DNA of 64,000 nt from Natrarchaeobius oligotrophus. Its GTDB lineage: Archaea > Halobacteriota > Halobacteria > Halobacteriales > Natrialbaceae. Below the pieces are notes generated by a model. It made no database searches, was not told where the DNA came from, and saw nothing but the letters and a program-made list of their open reading frames with translations. A program made the translations under genes and the position numbers. The stretch spans positions 62,001-126,000 of the forward strand of contig NZ_REFZ01000001.1 of NCBI RefSeq assembly GCF_003841465.1, given 5' to 3'. The stretch's first letter is position 1, and each line of letters opens with the position of its first letter. Shown here piece after piece: positions 51,785 to 60,362 of the stretch.

Positions 51785-51989
51785 GCCTATACACAAGTAA
51801 ACGAACCCATCTCACTTAATTTTGCTGGCCGTTTTCACAGCAGAACTTCTCGTCCGACGAGTAAGCGGTAATTTTTGTCCCAAAAGCTGTTGTTTCGTCG
51901 AAATTTATCCCACGCGATAGATGTGTTCGCCGGGTGTGCATCTTCACCACACATAAGTACAGTGCGATGACAGACAGACGATTGACAAT

Positions 51990-52002
51990 AATTATATATT
52001 CG
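51990..52002. promoter_or_regulatory. AT-rich bidirectional promoter-like element
   Basis: AATTATATATTCG, symmetric at its centre, lies 23-35 nt before ATG 52025 on the plus strand. On the minus strand an ATG lies 33-45 nt away at 51957. It is the strongest TATA-like run in this region. Confidence 0.45.
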
Positions 52003-52024
52003 TGTTATTGTATTACAGTATCGT

Positions 52025-52165
52025 ATGGGTGTCAGTTCCGATCGATTGCAGTGGGAGGTACTCGAACCTTCGTATGACCGTTGGGAATCGCCATCGGACA
52101 TCGACCGCTGGGTTGGACGACGAACGATGCGCGCGAAACGAGTGAGTACGTACGGCGGTCCGTAG
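52025..52165 (+). CDS. Small ORF (46 aa) between promoter element and CHAT gene
   Basis: ATG 52025 to TAG 52165 reads MGVSSDRLQWEVLEPSYDRW and ends STYGGP; four Trp residues stand out. The TATA-like element is at the leaderless distance. It is immediately downstream (2 nt) of the CHAT gene stop on the other strand. No family is recognised, and G/C at third positions is only intermediate, so it could be decayed DNA. If real, it would be a small partner or inhibitor of the CHAT protein, which is speculation. Confidence 0.35.
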   Translation: MGVSSDRLQWEVLEPSYDRWESPSDIDRWVGRRTMRAKRVSTYGGP

Positions 52166-52167
52166 GC

Positions 52168-54297
52168 TCAGCCGTCGAACGCAGTGCTGAGATCTTTCGA
52201 CCAGTAGACGTCGCCGTTGTAGATGACGGACGCCTCCGTTTCCTCGAGCAGCCACGCGAGTTCCGGACGCGAGAGGATGAAGTTCGATTCCCGCCCACAG
52301 AGGTACGCGAACTCGTTACGATCGGTGTGTGGGAAGTAGTACGAACCGGTAACTCGCGTCGAGTAACAGTCGAACGTGACGAGATACCGGTCGGCGGGAC
52401 GGGTGGACGGATCGTCGTCCTCGAGTCGGTCGATCGTGATCGTCGTCGGCAGTCGGTGTTCGCCCTGCGTTAGCGAGTGAGTGCCGTCGCCGACGACGGC
52501 GTAGTCTTTGCCCATCATAATTCGTCTGCGCGCGAGACGCATCGCCCGCTCGATGCTGAATCCGTGTACGAGGAGCTTTGCGAACGTCGAGCCGACTTTG
52601 ATCGCGTGGTCGTTCAACACTTTGGTGAACGTCACCGCGCCGGCGACGCTGCCCTTTTCGACGAGGGTCTGGCCCTCGTAGAACGAGCCGCAGGCGTTGA
52701 GAAAGAACGTCTGTACGTTGCACCGATCGAGAGACGACGCGGAGAGGAACCCGTCGGAACAGCGGAGTCCGTCGGTTTCGCAGTGGCCGATGTAGTGGAC
52801 GAAGTCGTGTTCGGCTTCGAAGACGCGCGCGAGGTCGGCCGTTCCGAGCGACTCCTCGACGGTGACCCGTATCGGGAGTTCCTCCGAACGCTGGCGATAA
52901 ATCTCGGCGACGCTGTCGTGTTCGCCGCTCATTTCGGGATCGTTCAACACTACGTAGATCGACGTCGCGTCGTTGACCCGTCCGACGTAATCGAGTCGAT
53001 TGCGGTACGCTTCGGGAGCGGACTTGAAAACGTCGATCGGCACGCCCTCCGCGAGCCAGCCGTGAACGCGACCGTGTCTGAGTTCGGGTTTGACGATGTC
53101 GACCGACGCGACCTGGCCCGTACTCGATCGCCGGCTGTCGGCTACGCGGTTGCGGTCGCCCCGGTAGAAGTCGGCCAGCGAGCGTTCGACCAGTTCCCTG
53201 CCGTCGAGTGCGGACGTCCGGGGCGTGTAGATCAGGCTCAACCGATCGAGCAGGAACGGAAGCGTCTCGATGCAGTCGTACTCCGGCGTAACGTACGTCG
53301 AGAGGTGCCACTCCGGCAGTCGGTGTTCGATCGCCGCGTACGGCACGTCGAGGTAGGTCTCGAGTCGTCGCTGCGGATTTGTCTCGTACAGCGCCTCGGC
53401 GTCGAGGTCGAGCGCCTCGAGCAGGTGGGTCGACGAGAGGGTCGTTCCGTGCGGGCCCGCGTTGCGGACCAGACAGTCCAGAAAGAACGTCTTTCTGAGC
53501 AGCCGTTCGACGTCGGACTCGAGTCCCGGCATCGGATCGAACGTCGTTTGTACGCCCCGATCCGGCAAGACGAGTCTGGCTCGGTTCGGGTCGCGGTCGA
53601 CGCCGGCCTCCTCGAGCGTTCGAACGGTGGCTTGGAGGTAGTACGCGAGCGGCGCGGTCACGTACAGCGTCTCGAGATTTCCCGGGACGAGCAGTTCGAT
53701 CCCGGAATCGGATGCGTCGGCTCGAACCTGGTCGGGAATCTCGAGGTCGTCGCCCGACTCGAGCAGCGGCGGGTGGCCACGGAGAGTCGGGTACGTCCTG
53801 TCCGAACTCGACGTCTTGTGCGACGACGACAGGTGCGTGATCGCGGCCGCGACGTCCGCGGACGAGTCGGGGACGGTGATCACGCCGGCCGGCAGCTCGT
53901 GGCGGCTCCGAAACCCGACGACGACGCGGATCCGCTCGGGAAAGGAGACGACGACCGACTCGTAGCCTTCGGATCGTTCGATGGTCGCCGTTCCGGAAAA
54001 CCGCAGATAGGTCTTGATGTCGGTGTCGACGTCGACGACGTACGTCCCCGGTGCGAGCGAGAGGGTTCCTCGGCGCGGGTCGAGTTCGTACTGTTCGTCG
54101 GACTCGAGCGAAAACGCGTAGACGACGGCGTGTGGAAATCGCAGTTCGCTCGCGGAGAGGGTGATCGTCTCGTCGACCGGACGAGGGAAGTCGGAGCCGG
54201 TTCCGACGACGCCGACGTCGTCACCGCGAACGACCAGTTCCACGTTGTCTCCGTCAGCGACGCGGAGTCCGTGCGCCCCTACCTCCCACTCTATCAT
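52168..54297 (-). CDS. CHAT-domain (caspase-like) protein
   Basis: A 709-residue cytoplasmic protein. Residues 1-140 are beta-rich (MIEWEVGAHGLRVADGDNVE; LSLAPGTYVVDVDTDIKTYL). Residues 200-440 are mixed with helices of unknown fold (LYVTAPLAYYLQATVRTLEE; ERLLRKTFFLDCLVRNAGPH). From about 470 the CHAT domain has both catalytic residues: His505 in DFVHYIGHCETDG and Cys536 in TFFLNACGSFYEGQTLVE. CHAT proteases act in regulated proteolysis, and in bacteria some are defence effectors. Here no gasdermin, TIR or CRISPR gene is near. AT-rich flanks and a palindrome over the start suggest special control. Confidence 0.85.
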   Translation of the reverse strand: MIEWEVGAHGLRVADGDNVELVVRGDDVGVVGTGSDFPRPVDETITLSASELRFPHAVVYAFSLESDEQYELDPRRGTLSLAPGTYVVDVDTDIKTYLRFSGTATIERSEGYESVVVSFPERIRVVVGFRSRHELPAGVITVPDSSADVAAAITHLSSSHKTSSSDRTYPTLRGHPPLLESGDDLEIPDQVRADASDSGIELLVPGNLETLYVTAPLAYYLQATVRTLEEAGVDRDPNRARLVLPDRGVQTTFDPMPGLESDVERLLRKTFFLDCLVRNAGPHGTTLSSTHLLEALDLDAEALYETNPQRRLETYLDVPYAAIEHRLPEWHLSTYVTPEYDCIETLPFLLDRLSLIYTPRTSALDGRELVERSLADFYRGDRNRVADSRRSSTGQVASVDIVKPELRHGRVHGWLAEGVPIDVFKSAPEAYRNRLDYVGRVNDATSIYVVLNDPEMSGEHDSVAEIYRQRSEELPIRVTVEESLGTADLARVFEAEHDFVHYIGHCETDGLRCSDGFLSASSLDRCNVQTFFLNACGSFYEGQTLVEKGSVAGAVTFTKVLNDHAIKVGSTFAKLLVHGFSIERAMRLARRRIMMGKDYAVVGDGTHSLTQGEHRLPTTITIDRLEDDDPSTRPADRYLVTFDCYSTRVTGSYYFPHTDRNEFAYLCGRESNFILSRPELAWLLEETEASVIYNGDVYWSKDLSTAFDG

Positions 54298-54311
54298 TCG
54301 GTATACCGAAT
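54296..54311. promoter_or_regulatory. 16-bp perfect palindrome over the CHAT start codon
   Basis: ATTCGGTATACCGAAT (54296-54311) is a perfect palindrome. Its first two bases belong to the start codon CAT/ATG at 54295-54297. A leaderless transcript would begin inside it, so a bound repressor would block both initiation steps. Confidence 0.6.
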
Positions 54312-54719
54312 GTCTCCCGGAGCAGTTAGTTGTATCGGAATGTCACCTTCGGTCCGAGGCTGTATCGAATCGACCCGAACGCTAAAAATAATGGGCACTG
54401 GCTGTTACGATTGCTTTTTCGACTGAATATTCCACACTGAATGACTCTCAGCCAGATCTGTGATTGTTTCGGACCAGTTCTTAACCCGGTATATTTATAT
54501 ACGTTCTTCGGCTGGATCAACCGCTATTCAACGATCGTAGAAATTCATCGACTTCTGATATATCTCCATTTTATAATCTCATTATCGGTAAATTTATCGG
54601 CTCAATTGCCGGTATATGGTGGCCATCGAACGATTCGCTTGGTGATACTTATTCGATGAGTCTCGTCGAGCACACAGCTCGGCGATTCGCCCATCCCTTC
54701 GACCGCCGTGCGTCCGTCG
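54298..54719. other. AT-rich region upstream of the CHAT gene
   Basis: About 420 nt with unusually low G/C for the window, especially 54400-54660. The plus frame 54441-54659 (MTLSQICDCFGPVLNPVYLY) and the minus frame 54326-54520 lack G/C bias at third positions and are not called. No terminal repeats or integrase were seen, so it may be a scar of earlier insertion or a regulatory region. Confidence 0.5.
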
Positions 54720-55166
54720 TCATCGGCACCCGGTCGCACCCTCGAGCGCCTCGTCTCGAAGCCTGGTCCCTTCCTCGCTGTTGACGGTTAGCTCCGGCAC
54801 CGACGTCGGATCGTTGTTCTCGTCGATGGCGACGTAGACGAAGTACGATTCGGTCGTCTTCTCGCGCTCTCTCGTCCGCAGATCCTCGCGCTCGGTGACC
54901 AGCCGAACGCGGACGCTCGAGGTGCCGGCGTCGTAGACGTACGCCGTGATGTAGGCGGTGTCGCCGACGGGTATCGGTCGCTCGAAGTTCATGCGGTCGA
55001 CGCGGACGGTCACGCAGGTTTCCCCCGCGAATCGCATCGCCGACATCGCACCGACTTCGTCCATCCACTTCATGACGTTTCCGCCGTGGGCCACCTCCAG
55101 CATGTTCGCGTGATTGGGCTGGACCATCTCGCGGTTCTCGACTAGCGTCTCGATGAGCGCCGTCAT
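54720..55166 (-). CDS. Acyl-CoA thioesterase (BACH/YciA type hotdog)
   Basis: A 148-residue hotdog protein when started at ATG 55166 (MTALIETLVENREMVQPNHA); a start at 55223 would add 19 residues. YciA/BACH motifs: VQPNHANMLEVAHGGNVMKW with the catalytic Asp in MDEVGAMSAMRF, then VTVRVDRMNFERPIPVGDTA and the helical tail. Such enzymes hydrolyse medium- and long-chain acyl-CoA. Promoter-like DNA is upstream. It diverges from the TraB gene (134 nt). Confidence 0.85.
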   Translation of the reverse strand: MTALIETLVENREMVQPNHANMLEVAHGGNVMKWMDEVGAMSAMRFAGETCVTVRVDRMNFERPIPVGDTAYITAYVYDAGTSSVRVRLVTEREDLRTREREKTTESYFVYVAIDENNDPTSVPELTVNSEEGTRLRDEALEGATGCR

Positions 55167-55300
55167 CGGTCGTTCTTTCGGAACGAGCGTGATGAGTGTA
55201 TCGCCGCTCGTCTCGGCCGTCACCTGGCTCGGACCGGAAGACGACGGCGGTCACCGGCGAGTTCGATACTGGTAAAAGTCGCGGCCGACTGTTTCCTCCA

Positions 55301-57073
55301 ATGAGCGATGCAGGCGACGCCGACGTGCCGACACCACCGGAGACGCCGGAGCGCGAACAGGGGTCGGTTCAGGTCCTCGGGACGGCACACGTCTCCCAGG
55401 CCAGCGTCGACGACGTCCACGAAGCCGTCGACCGGGAACAGCCCGACGTCGTCGCCGTCGAGCTCGACGAGGGACGCTACCGCCAGATGCAGGGCGGGGC
55501 TCCCGACGACGTCGAGGCCGAGGACCTCCTCTCGGGTAACACCGTCTTCCAGTTTCTGGCCTACTGGATGCTCTCGTACGTCCAGTCGCGCCTCGGCGAA
55601 AAGTTCGACATCGAACCGGGTGCCGACATGCGGGCCGGAATCGAGGCTGCCGAACGAAACGGCAGCGGCGTCGCGCTCGTCGACCGCGACATTCAGGTGA
55701 CGATCCAGCGATTCTGGCGTCGGCTATCGTTTTCGGAGAAGGTGAAGATGGTCGGCGGTCTCGCGCTCGGAATCACCGATCCTCGCACGATCGGACTCGC
55801 GATCGGCCTCGTCGTGACGACGCTCGTCGCGACCGTATTCTCCCTCTTTCTCGCACCCGTGTTCGGACTCGGTGGGACGTTCCAGCTCGGAATCACCGCG
55901 GCGGCGACCTATCAGTACGTCGGCGCGGTCGGAATCGGCGTCCTCGTCGGCGCCTTCCTCGGGTTGCTCTTTCTCCCCTCGCTCGAGTCCGCCGAGAGCT
56001 ACACCGGCGGGTTGTTCAACGGATTCACGATACGCGTGCTTGCGGGCGTTGGGATCGGCGTCGCGGGCTGTCTCGCCCTCGTTGCGACCGGAACGTTCGC
56101 CGGCCCGCTCTCGGCGGGACGGTTCGAGACCGCCGGCGTCTACACGACCCGGGGAACCGTCGGCCTCCTGGTCGGATTGGGCGTCGGCGCGGTCGTCGGC
56201 GTCGTCCTCGGCGTCGTGCTCGACGCGCTGAGCGGCGACGTCGACGAGGTCGAAGAGATCGACATCGAAGAGATGACCGACGGCGACGTCGTCGCGGCCA
56301 TGATGGAGGAGTTCCGCCAGTTCAGTCCGCGGGGTGCGAACGCCCTGATCGACGAACGGGACGCGTACATCGCCCACAACCTCCACGAACTGCGCGAGCA
56401 GGGGTACGACGTACTCGCGGTCGTCGGCGCGGGACACAAAGCCGGCATCGAACGGTACCTCGAGAATCCGGGCGAGCTTCCGGCGATGGAGTCGCTGACC
56501 GGCACCGCCTCGAGTCGGCGCTTCTCGCCGTTGAAGATCTTCGGCTACCTGGTTATGCTCGGCTTCCTCGGCTTTTTCTTCCTGTTGATCATGGCGGGCG
56601 TTCGAAACACCTTCCTGTTACAGCTCTTTGCGGCCTGGTTTCTGTTCAACGGCGTCTTCGCGTTCACGCTCGCCCGGCTGGCGGGCGCGCGCTGGTCGAG
56701 TGCGGGCGTCGGCGGCGCGGTAGCCTGGCTCACCAGCATCAACCCGCTGCTCGCTCCCGGTTGGTTCGTCGGCTACGTCGAACTCAAGTACCGGCCGGTG
56801 AACGTCCGGGATATCCAGACGCTCAACGAGATCGTCGGCGACACGACGCGGCCGGTCGAGGAGGCGATCGGGGACATGTTCGACGTGCCGCTGTTTCGGC
56901 TCATCATGATCGTCGCCCTCACGAACGTCGGCAGCATGATCGGAACGTTCCTCTTTCCGTTCGTCGTTCTGCCGTGGCTGGCACCGGAAATCGGCGGTGT
57001 CGACGCCCTGATGGGTGAACTCCTCCAGGGTGCCGAAAACAGCCTCGAGCTGATCCGCGAGGTGATCTCGTGA
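55301..57073 (+). CDS. TraB/PrgY family membrane protein
   Basis: A 590-residue protein (ATG 55301). The N-terminal TraB domain has VQVLGTAHVSQASVDDVHEA, VVAVELDEGRYRQMQG, FDIEPGADMRAGIEAAERNG and VALVDRDIQVTIQRFWRRL. About seven membrane helices follow (residues about 210-270, 290-380 and 430-560), with ALIDERDAYIAHNLHELREQ and VLAVVGAGHKAGIERYLENP in between. The Asp/Glu/His set is like metal-dependent peptidases of the TIKI/TraB clan. PrgY/TraB proteins limit pheromone peptides in Enterococcus; the archaeal role is unknown. Translation is coupled to the S2P-like gene. Confidence 0.9.
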   Translation: MSDAGDADVPTPPETPEREQGSVQVLGTAHVSQASVDDVHEAVDREQPDVVAVELDEGRYRQMQGGAPDDVEAEDLLSGNTVFQFLAYWMLSYVQSRLGEKFDIEPGADMRAGIEAAERNGSGVALVDRDIQVTIQRFWRRLSFSEKVKMVGGLALGITDPRTIGLAIGLVVTTLVATVFSLFLAPVFGLGGTFQLGITAAATYQYVGAVGIGVLVGAFLGLLFLPSLESAESYTGGLFNGFTIRVLAGVGIGVAGCLALVATGTFAGPLSAGRFETAGVYTTRGTVGLLVGLGVGAVVGVVLGVVLDALSGDVDEVEEIDIEEMTDGDVVAAMMEEFRQFSPRGANALIDERDAYIAHNLHELREQGYDVLAVVGAGHKAGIERYLENPGELPAMESLTGTASSRRFSPLKIFGYLVMLGFLGFFFLLIMAGVRNTFLLQLFAAWFLFNGVFAFTLARLAGARWSSAGVGGAVAWLTSINPLLAPGWFVGYVELKYRPVNVRDIQTLNEIVGDTTRPVEEAIGDMFDVPLFRLIMIVALTNVGSMIGTFLFPFVVLPWLAPEIGGVDALMGELLQGAENSLELIREVIS

Positions 57074-57726
57074 GCGTTCGCACCGGCCGTCGGTCGGAGC
57101 CGGAACTGCGCTTCAGCGACGTGGAACTGCGCGATCTCGCGATCGCCTGGATCGTCCTGAGCGTCGCGTTCGCGCTGTTGCTCGCCCCGATCCACCGCGG
57201 ACTGGCGGACGTCGGAACGTTCGTCACGATGATCGCCCTGAGCTTCGTGACCGTCGGCGTCGCCTTCCTGTTGCACGAACTGGCCCACAAGGTTGTCGCC
57301 ATCGAGTACGGACAGATCGCCGAGTTCCGCGCGGACTACCAGATGCTCTTTCTGGCGATCATGAGCGCGCTCGTCGGCTTTCTCTTTGCCGCGCCGGGAG
57401 CCGTCTACCACCGCGGCCGAATTACGGTGCGCGAGAACGGACATATCGCGCTCGCGGGCCCACTGACGAACCTCCTGCTCGCGCTGTTGTTTTTCCCGCT
57501 GTTGCTCTTCAGCGGGCAGTCCGGACTGGTTGGTTTCCTCGGCACGATCGGTCACATGGGCGTGTTGATTAACCTCTTTCTGGCCGCGTTCAACATGATC
57601 CCGTTCGGACCGCTCGACGGACGGACGGTCCTCGAGTGGAGCAAACCCGTATTCGGGGCCGCCTTCGGACTGAGCATCCTCCTGCTCGGTGGCTTTATCT
57701 GGGCGTTCGGTATCTGGCCCTGGTGA
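57070..57726 (+). CDS. Site-2 protease-like M50 peptidase
   Basis: A 218-residue intramembrane zinc metalloprotease. It starts with GTG 57070, which overlaps the TraB stop (GTGA). The active site is HELAH in FLLHELAHKVVAIEYGQ and the third metal ligand is in FNMIPFGPLDGRTVLEWSK (the NPDG-like motif is GPLDG). Six hydrophobic segments are seen. M50 proteases cleave transmembrane regulators. The TraB partner may present or share substrates; the two genes are co-made. Confidence 0.9.
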   Translation: MSVRTGRRSEPELRFSDVELRDLAIAWIVLSVAFALLLAPIHRGLADVGTFVTMIALSFVTVGVAFLLHELAHKVVAIEYGQIAEFRADYQMLFLAIMSALVGFLFAAPGAVYHRGRITVRENGHIALAGPLTNLLLALLFFPLLLFSGQSGLVGFLGTIGHMGVLINLFLAAFNMIPFGPLDGRTVLEWSKPVFGAAFGLSILLLGGFIWAFGIWPW

Positions 57727-57781
57727 CGGCTCTCGCCGGCGGACCGGTGGCCTTTTGCTCACCCCACGCGGTCGTTCGCAC

Positions 57782-58780
57782 ATGAGCGACTCACCGGACG
57801 ACGCGACGGACGGGGCCGATCGGCTCACCTACGCCGACACCGGCGTCGACATCGAGGCCAGCGAGGACGCGACCGCCGCCTTACTCGAGGCGTTCGGCAG
57901 CGATCTCCGGACGGAGTACGCCGGTTTGCTCGACGTCGGCGACCGGTATCTCGCGCTCGCGACGGACGGCGTCGGAACCAAGCTGCTCGTCGCCGAAGCC
58001 GTCGACGACTTCTCGACGATCGGCATCGACTGCATCGCGATGAACGCGAACGATCTCGTCGCTGCGGGCGTCGACCCCATCGGCTTCGTCGACTACCTCG
58101 CGATCGACGAACCCGACGAGCGGCTGACGAACGAGATCGGCGAAGGACTCGCGATCGGGCTCGAGCAGGCCGACCTGACGATGCTCGGGGGCGAGACGGC
58201 GGTGATGCCCGAGGTCGTAAACGGGTTCGATCTGGCAGGAACCTGCGTCGGACTCGCCGGGAAAGACGAGATCTTCGCGGGCACAGCCCGGGTAGGCGAC
58301 GCACTCGTCGGCTTTCCCTCCAACGGCATCCACTCGAACGGGTTGACGCTCGCCCGCGAGGCGGCCACGCGCGAACACGAGTACGACGACGAGTTCCCGC
58401 TCGATCCCGAGCGAACGATCGGCGAGGAACTGCTCCGGCCGACGCGGATCTACGCGGATCTGCTCGAGCCGATGCGCGACCACGGCGTCCGGGCGGCGGC
58501 ACACGTCACCGGCGGCGGCTGGACGAACCTGCTCCGGATGGGCGAGTTCGAGTACGTCGTCGAGAATCCGCTGCCGGCCCAGCCGATCTTCGAATTCGTC
58601 CAGCAAACGGGCAACGTCACCGACGAAGAGATGCACCGGACGTTCAACATGGGCACCGGCTTCGTCGTCGCGCTCTCCGAGGAGCGGGCGGCCGGCCTCG
58701 TCGCCGAAACCGACGGCCAGATCATCGGTCGCGTCGAGGAGGGATCCTCGGTCGAGATACGCGGCCTCTCGATCCGGTGA
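57782..58780 (+). CDS. purM: Phosphoribosylformylglycinamidine cyclo-ligase
   Basis: A 332-residue AIR synthase in purine biosynthesis, converting FGAM to AIR with ATP. ATG 57782 gives MSDSPDDATDGADRLTYADT. AIRS signatures are GVDIEASEDATAALLEAFG, LALATDGVGTKLLVAEAVDD, DCIAMNANDLVAAGVDPIGF, MLGGETAVMPEVV and GFPSNGIHSNGLTLAREAA. The C-terminal half has AAAHVTGGGWTNLLRM and FNMGTGFVVALSE. No other pur gene is adjacent. Confidence 0.96.
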   Translation: MSDSPDDATDGADRLTYADTGVDIEASEDATAALLEAFGSDLRTEYAGLLDVGDRYLALATDGVGTKLLVAEAVDDFSTIGIDCIAMNANDLVAAGVDPIGFVDYLAIDEPDERLTNEIGEGLAIGLEQADLTMLGGETAVMPEVVNGFDLAGTCVGLAGKDEIFAGTARVGDALVGFPSNGIHSNGLTLAREAATREHEYDDEFPLDPERTIGEELLRPTRIYADLLEPMRDHGVRAAAHVTGGGWTNLLRMGEFEYVVENPLPAQPIFEFVQQTGNVTDEEMHRTFNMGTGFVVALSEERAAGLVAETDGQIIGRVEEGSSVEIRGLSIR

Positions 58781-58822
58781 ACCGGTGCGACCGGATGGAC
58801 CGTCGATCGCTCGTATCCGGGC

Positions 58823-59350
58823 TCACCGGTCGGATTCGCCCTCGTTCGTCGTCTCCGGCTCCGCGGCTGCACGGATCGCGTCGTACTCGTCGTCGCTGTA
58901 GGCGATGAACCGTACCTCCTCGAGCGACTCCGGCTCGTAACGATCGATCTCCTCGCCGATGATCGCGGCCCCCTCGGCGAGGTCGAACCCGGCGACGCCG
59001 CAGCCGAGCGCCGGAATTACGAGTGACGAACAGCCGCGGTCGTCGGCCGCCTCGAGGGCGTTGCGGGTCGCGTCTCGGATGCTCTCGGCCGTAGCGTTCC
59101 CGTCGCCGTAGTGTGGCATCGCTGCGGCGTGGACGACGTAGTCGGCGTCGAGGTCGTAGGCGTCGGTCACTGCGGCCTCGCCCAGCTCGATCGGTCCGCC
59201 CTCGGTGGCCTCCTCGTTGATCGCTTCACCCGCTTCCCGTCGGAGCGCACCGGCGACGCCCGATCCCATCCGAAGGCTCGTGCCGGCGGCGTTGACGAGC
59301 GCGTCGGCGGACTGTGCGGCGATGTCGCCCTGAACGACGTCGAACTCCAT
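58823..59350 (-). CDS. Macro domain protein (ADP-ribose binding)
   Basis: A 175-residue protein of one macro domain: MEFDVVQGDIAAQSADALVN, AAGTSLRMGSGVAGALRREA, ELGEAAVTDAYDLDADYVVH and CSSLVIPALGCGVAGFDLAE. The Asn in VNAAG and the GSGVAGAL loop bind ADP-ribose and phosphate. Macro proteins may remove ADP-ribose from targets or hydrolyse O-acetyl-ADP-ribose. It converges with purM and its upstream region faces the small DtxR-box gene. Confidence 0.94.
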   Translation of the reverse strand: MEFDVVQGDIAAQSADALVNAAGTSLRMGSGVAGALRREAGEAINEEATEGGPIELGEAAVTDAYDLDADYVVHAAAMPHYGDGNATAESIRDATRNALEAADDRGCSSLVIPALGCGVAGFDLAEGAAIIGEEIDRYEPESLEEVRFIAYSDDEYDAIRAAAEPETTNEGESDR

Positions 59351-59439
59351 GAGTTACGGTACGATGGCCGCCGGTTTGAAAGTAACCTCGCCGGTGCACC
59401 GTCGTCGGATTTTGCCGGGACTTGCCGATTCGTAGAAAC

Positions 59440-59479
59440 TTAGGCCCACCAAAACCTTTTTAGATTTAGGCCCGCCTAA
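59440..59479 (+). promoter_or_regulatory. DtxR/SirR-like operator pair around a TATA element
   Basis: TTAGGCCCGCCTAA (59466-59479) is a 6+2+6 palindrome, and TTAGGCCCACC (59440-59450) is a single arm 26 nt upstream. CCTTTTTAGA between them is a TATA-like element about 30 nt before ATG 59489. Metal-dependent DtxR-family repressors recognise TTAGG-type palindromes, so iron or manganese control is inferred. Confidence 0.6.
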
Positions 59480-59488
59480 CACCTCGTA

Positions 59489-59656
59489 ATGGACGCACCC
59501 GTTCGCAGGCAAGAATCGGACACCGACGAAGAACGCGAGGAGCCGGCATCGATCGTGACCAGCCACGAGACGAGCCCCGGAAAGCTCGTGTTCACCGAAC
59601 GCGACAACACCGACGGCTGGATCGCGACCGACGTCGCGGTCGACCTCGAGCCCTGA
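59489..59656 (+). CDS. Small acidic protein (DUF7331-like)
   Basis: A 55-residue protein too short for many gene callers. It reads MDAPVRRQESDTDEEREEPA, then SIVTSHETSPGKLVFTERDN and ends TDVAVDLEP. Strong G/C preference at third positions and a well-placed TATA element support it. I recall such sequences as haloarchaeal DUF7331 small proteins; role unknown. The operator suggests metal-responsive expression. It ends 169 nt before the next gene. Confidence 0.75.
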   Translation: MDAPVRRQESDTDEEREEPASIVTSHETSPGKLVFTERDNTDGWIATDVAVDLEP

Positions 59657-59825
59657 GCCGGACCGTCACACCGAGGTACCGGTCCGACCGCGATACGTTC
59701 GGGTTGCGTCGGCACTGACAGCGGACCGGACGAGTCCGTCGAGTCGAAATCGCCCGGTTTCGATCCGGACGACTCGCCGACTCCGATCCCGAATCCGTTT
59801 TGATGCTCGAGTCCGCGTCTCGACC

Positions 59826-60224
59826 ATGGATCGATCGCGACCCGCGCTGGCGAAGGGATGTCTCGTGGCGGCGGGGTTCTTCCTCGGCACCGGCGTCGTC
59901 ACCGGTCTGGTTCCGACGCCGCTGTTCGACCGGATGGTGTCTCGTTCCCTCCTCGATTACGCGTTCCTCTCGCTCACGTCGGTGCTCGCGGGCGTCTACG
60001 TCGTCCAGCGCTCGTCGCTCGCCGAGTGTTCGGGCGATCGCTGCGCGTACGGCGGCGGCGTCGCCGGATTTTTCGCCGTCGCCTGTCCCCACTGTAACGC
60101 GATTCTGGTGTCGCTGTTCAGCGCGACGTGGCTCGCGACGTACGTCGATCCGATCCGACCGGTAGTCGGTCTCGTCGCCGTCGCGCTGTTCGTCGGCGTA
60201 ATTGCCAGTCGCCGGTCATCGTAA
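59826..60224 (+). CDS. Small membrane protein with CPHC motif
   Basis: A 132-residue protein (ATG 59826) with four hydrophobic helices at about residues 9-28, 42-60, 72-100 and 108-128. A Cys-rich part in the middle has ECSGDRCAYGG, and the third helix begins VACPHCNAILVSLFSATWL, a CxxC motif seen in metal or thiol proteins. Similar sequences occur in other haloarchaea without a name. With the metal-type operator upstream and dpsA downstream, a metal-transport or thiol-reducing role is possible but unproven. Confidence 0.65.
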   Translation: MDRSRPALAKGCLVAAGFFLGTGVVTGLVPTPLFDRMVSRSLLDYAFLSLTSVLAGVYVVQRSSLAECSGDRCAYGGGVAGFFAVACPHCNAILVSLFSATWLATYVDPIRPVVGLVAVALFVGVIASRRSS

Positions 60225-60362
60225 TCGTCCACAGTCAGCGCGCCGCCGTCTTCAGCCAGCGCTTGCTGAGCCGTCTCCGGTCACGTCTGCGCGCTCGTTC
60301 ACGATATCCGACGATCGAGCGCCGGTCAAAAAAGCGGTGTCCGTCGCGGCGTCGCAGTCGGG

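Noticed and set aside
51835-51957. Minus-strand frame (MCGEDAHPANTSIAWDKFRR) near the AT-rich element
   Set aside because: Low third-position G/C, no family likeness and only a distant TATA element; treated as non-coding AT-rich DNA.
54441-54659. 72-residue plus frame upstream of the CHAT gene
   Set aside because: AT-rich codons, many Ile/Leu/Tyr typical of random AT-rich sequence, and no recognisable start context.
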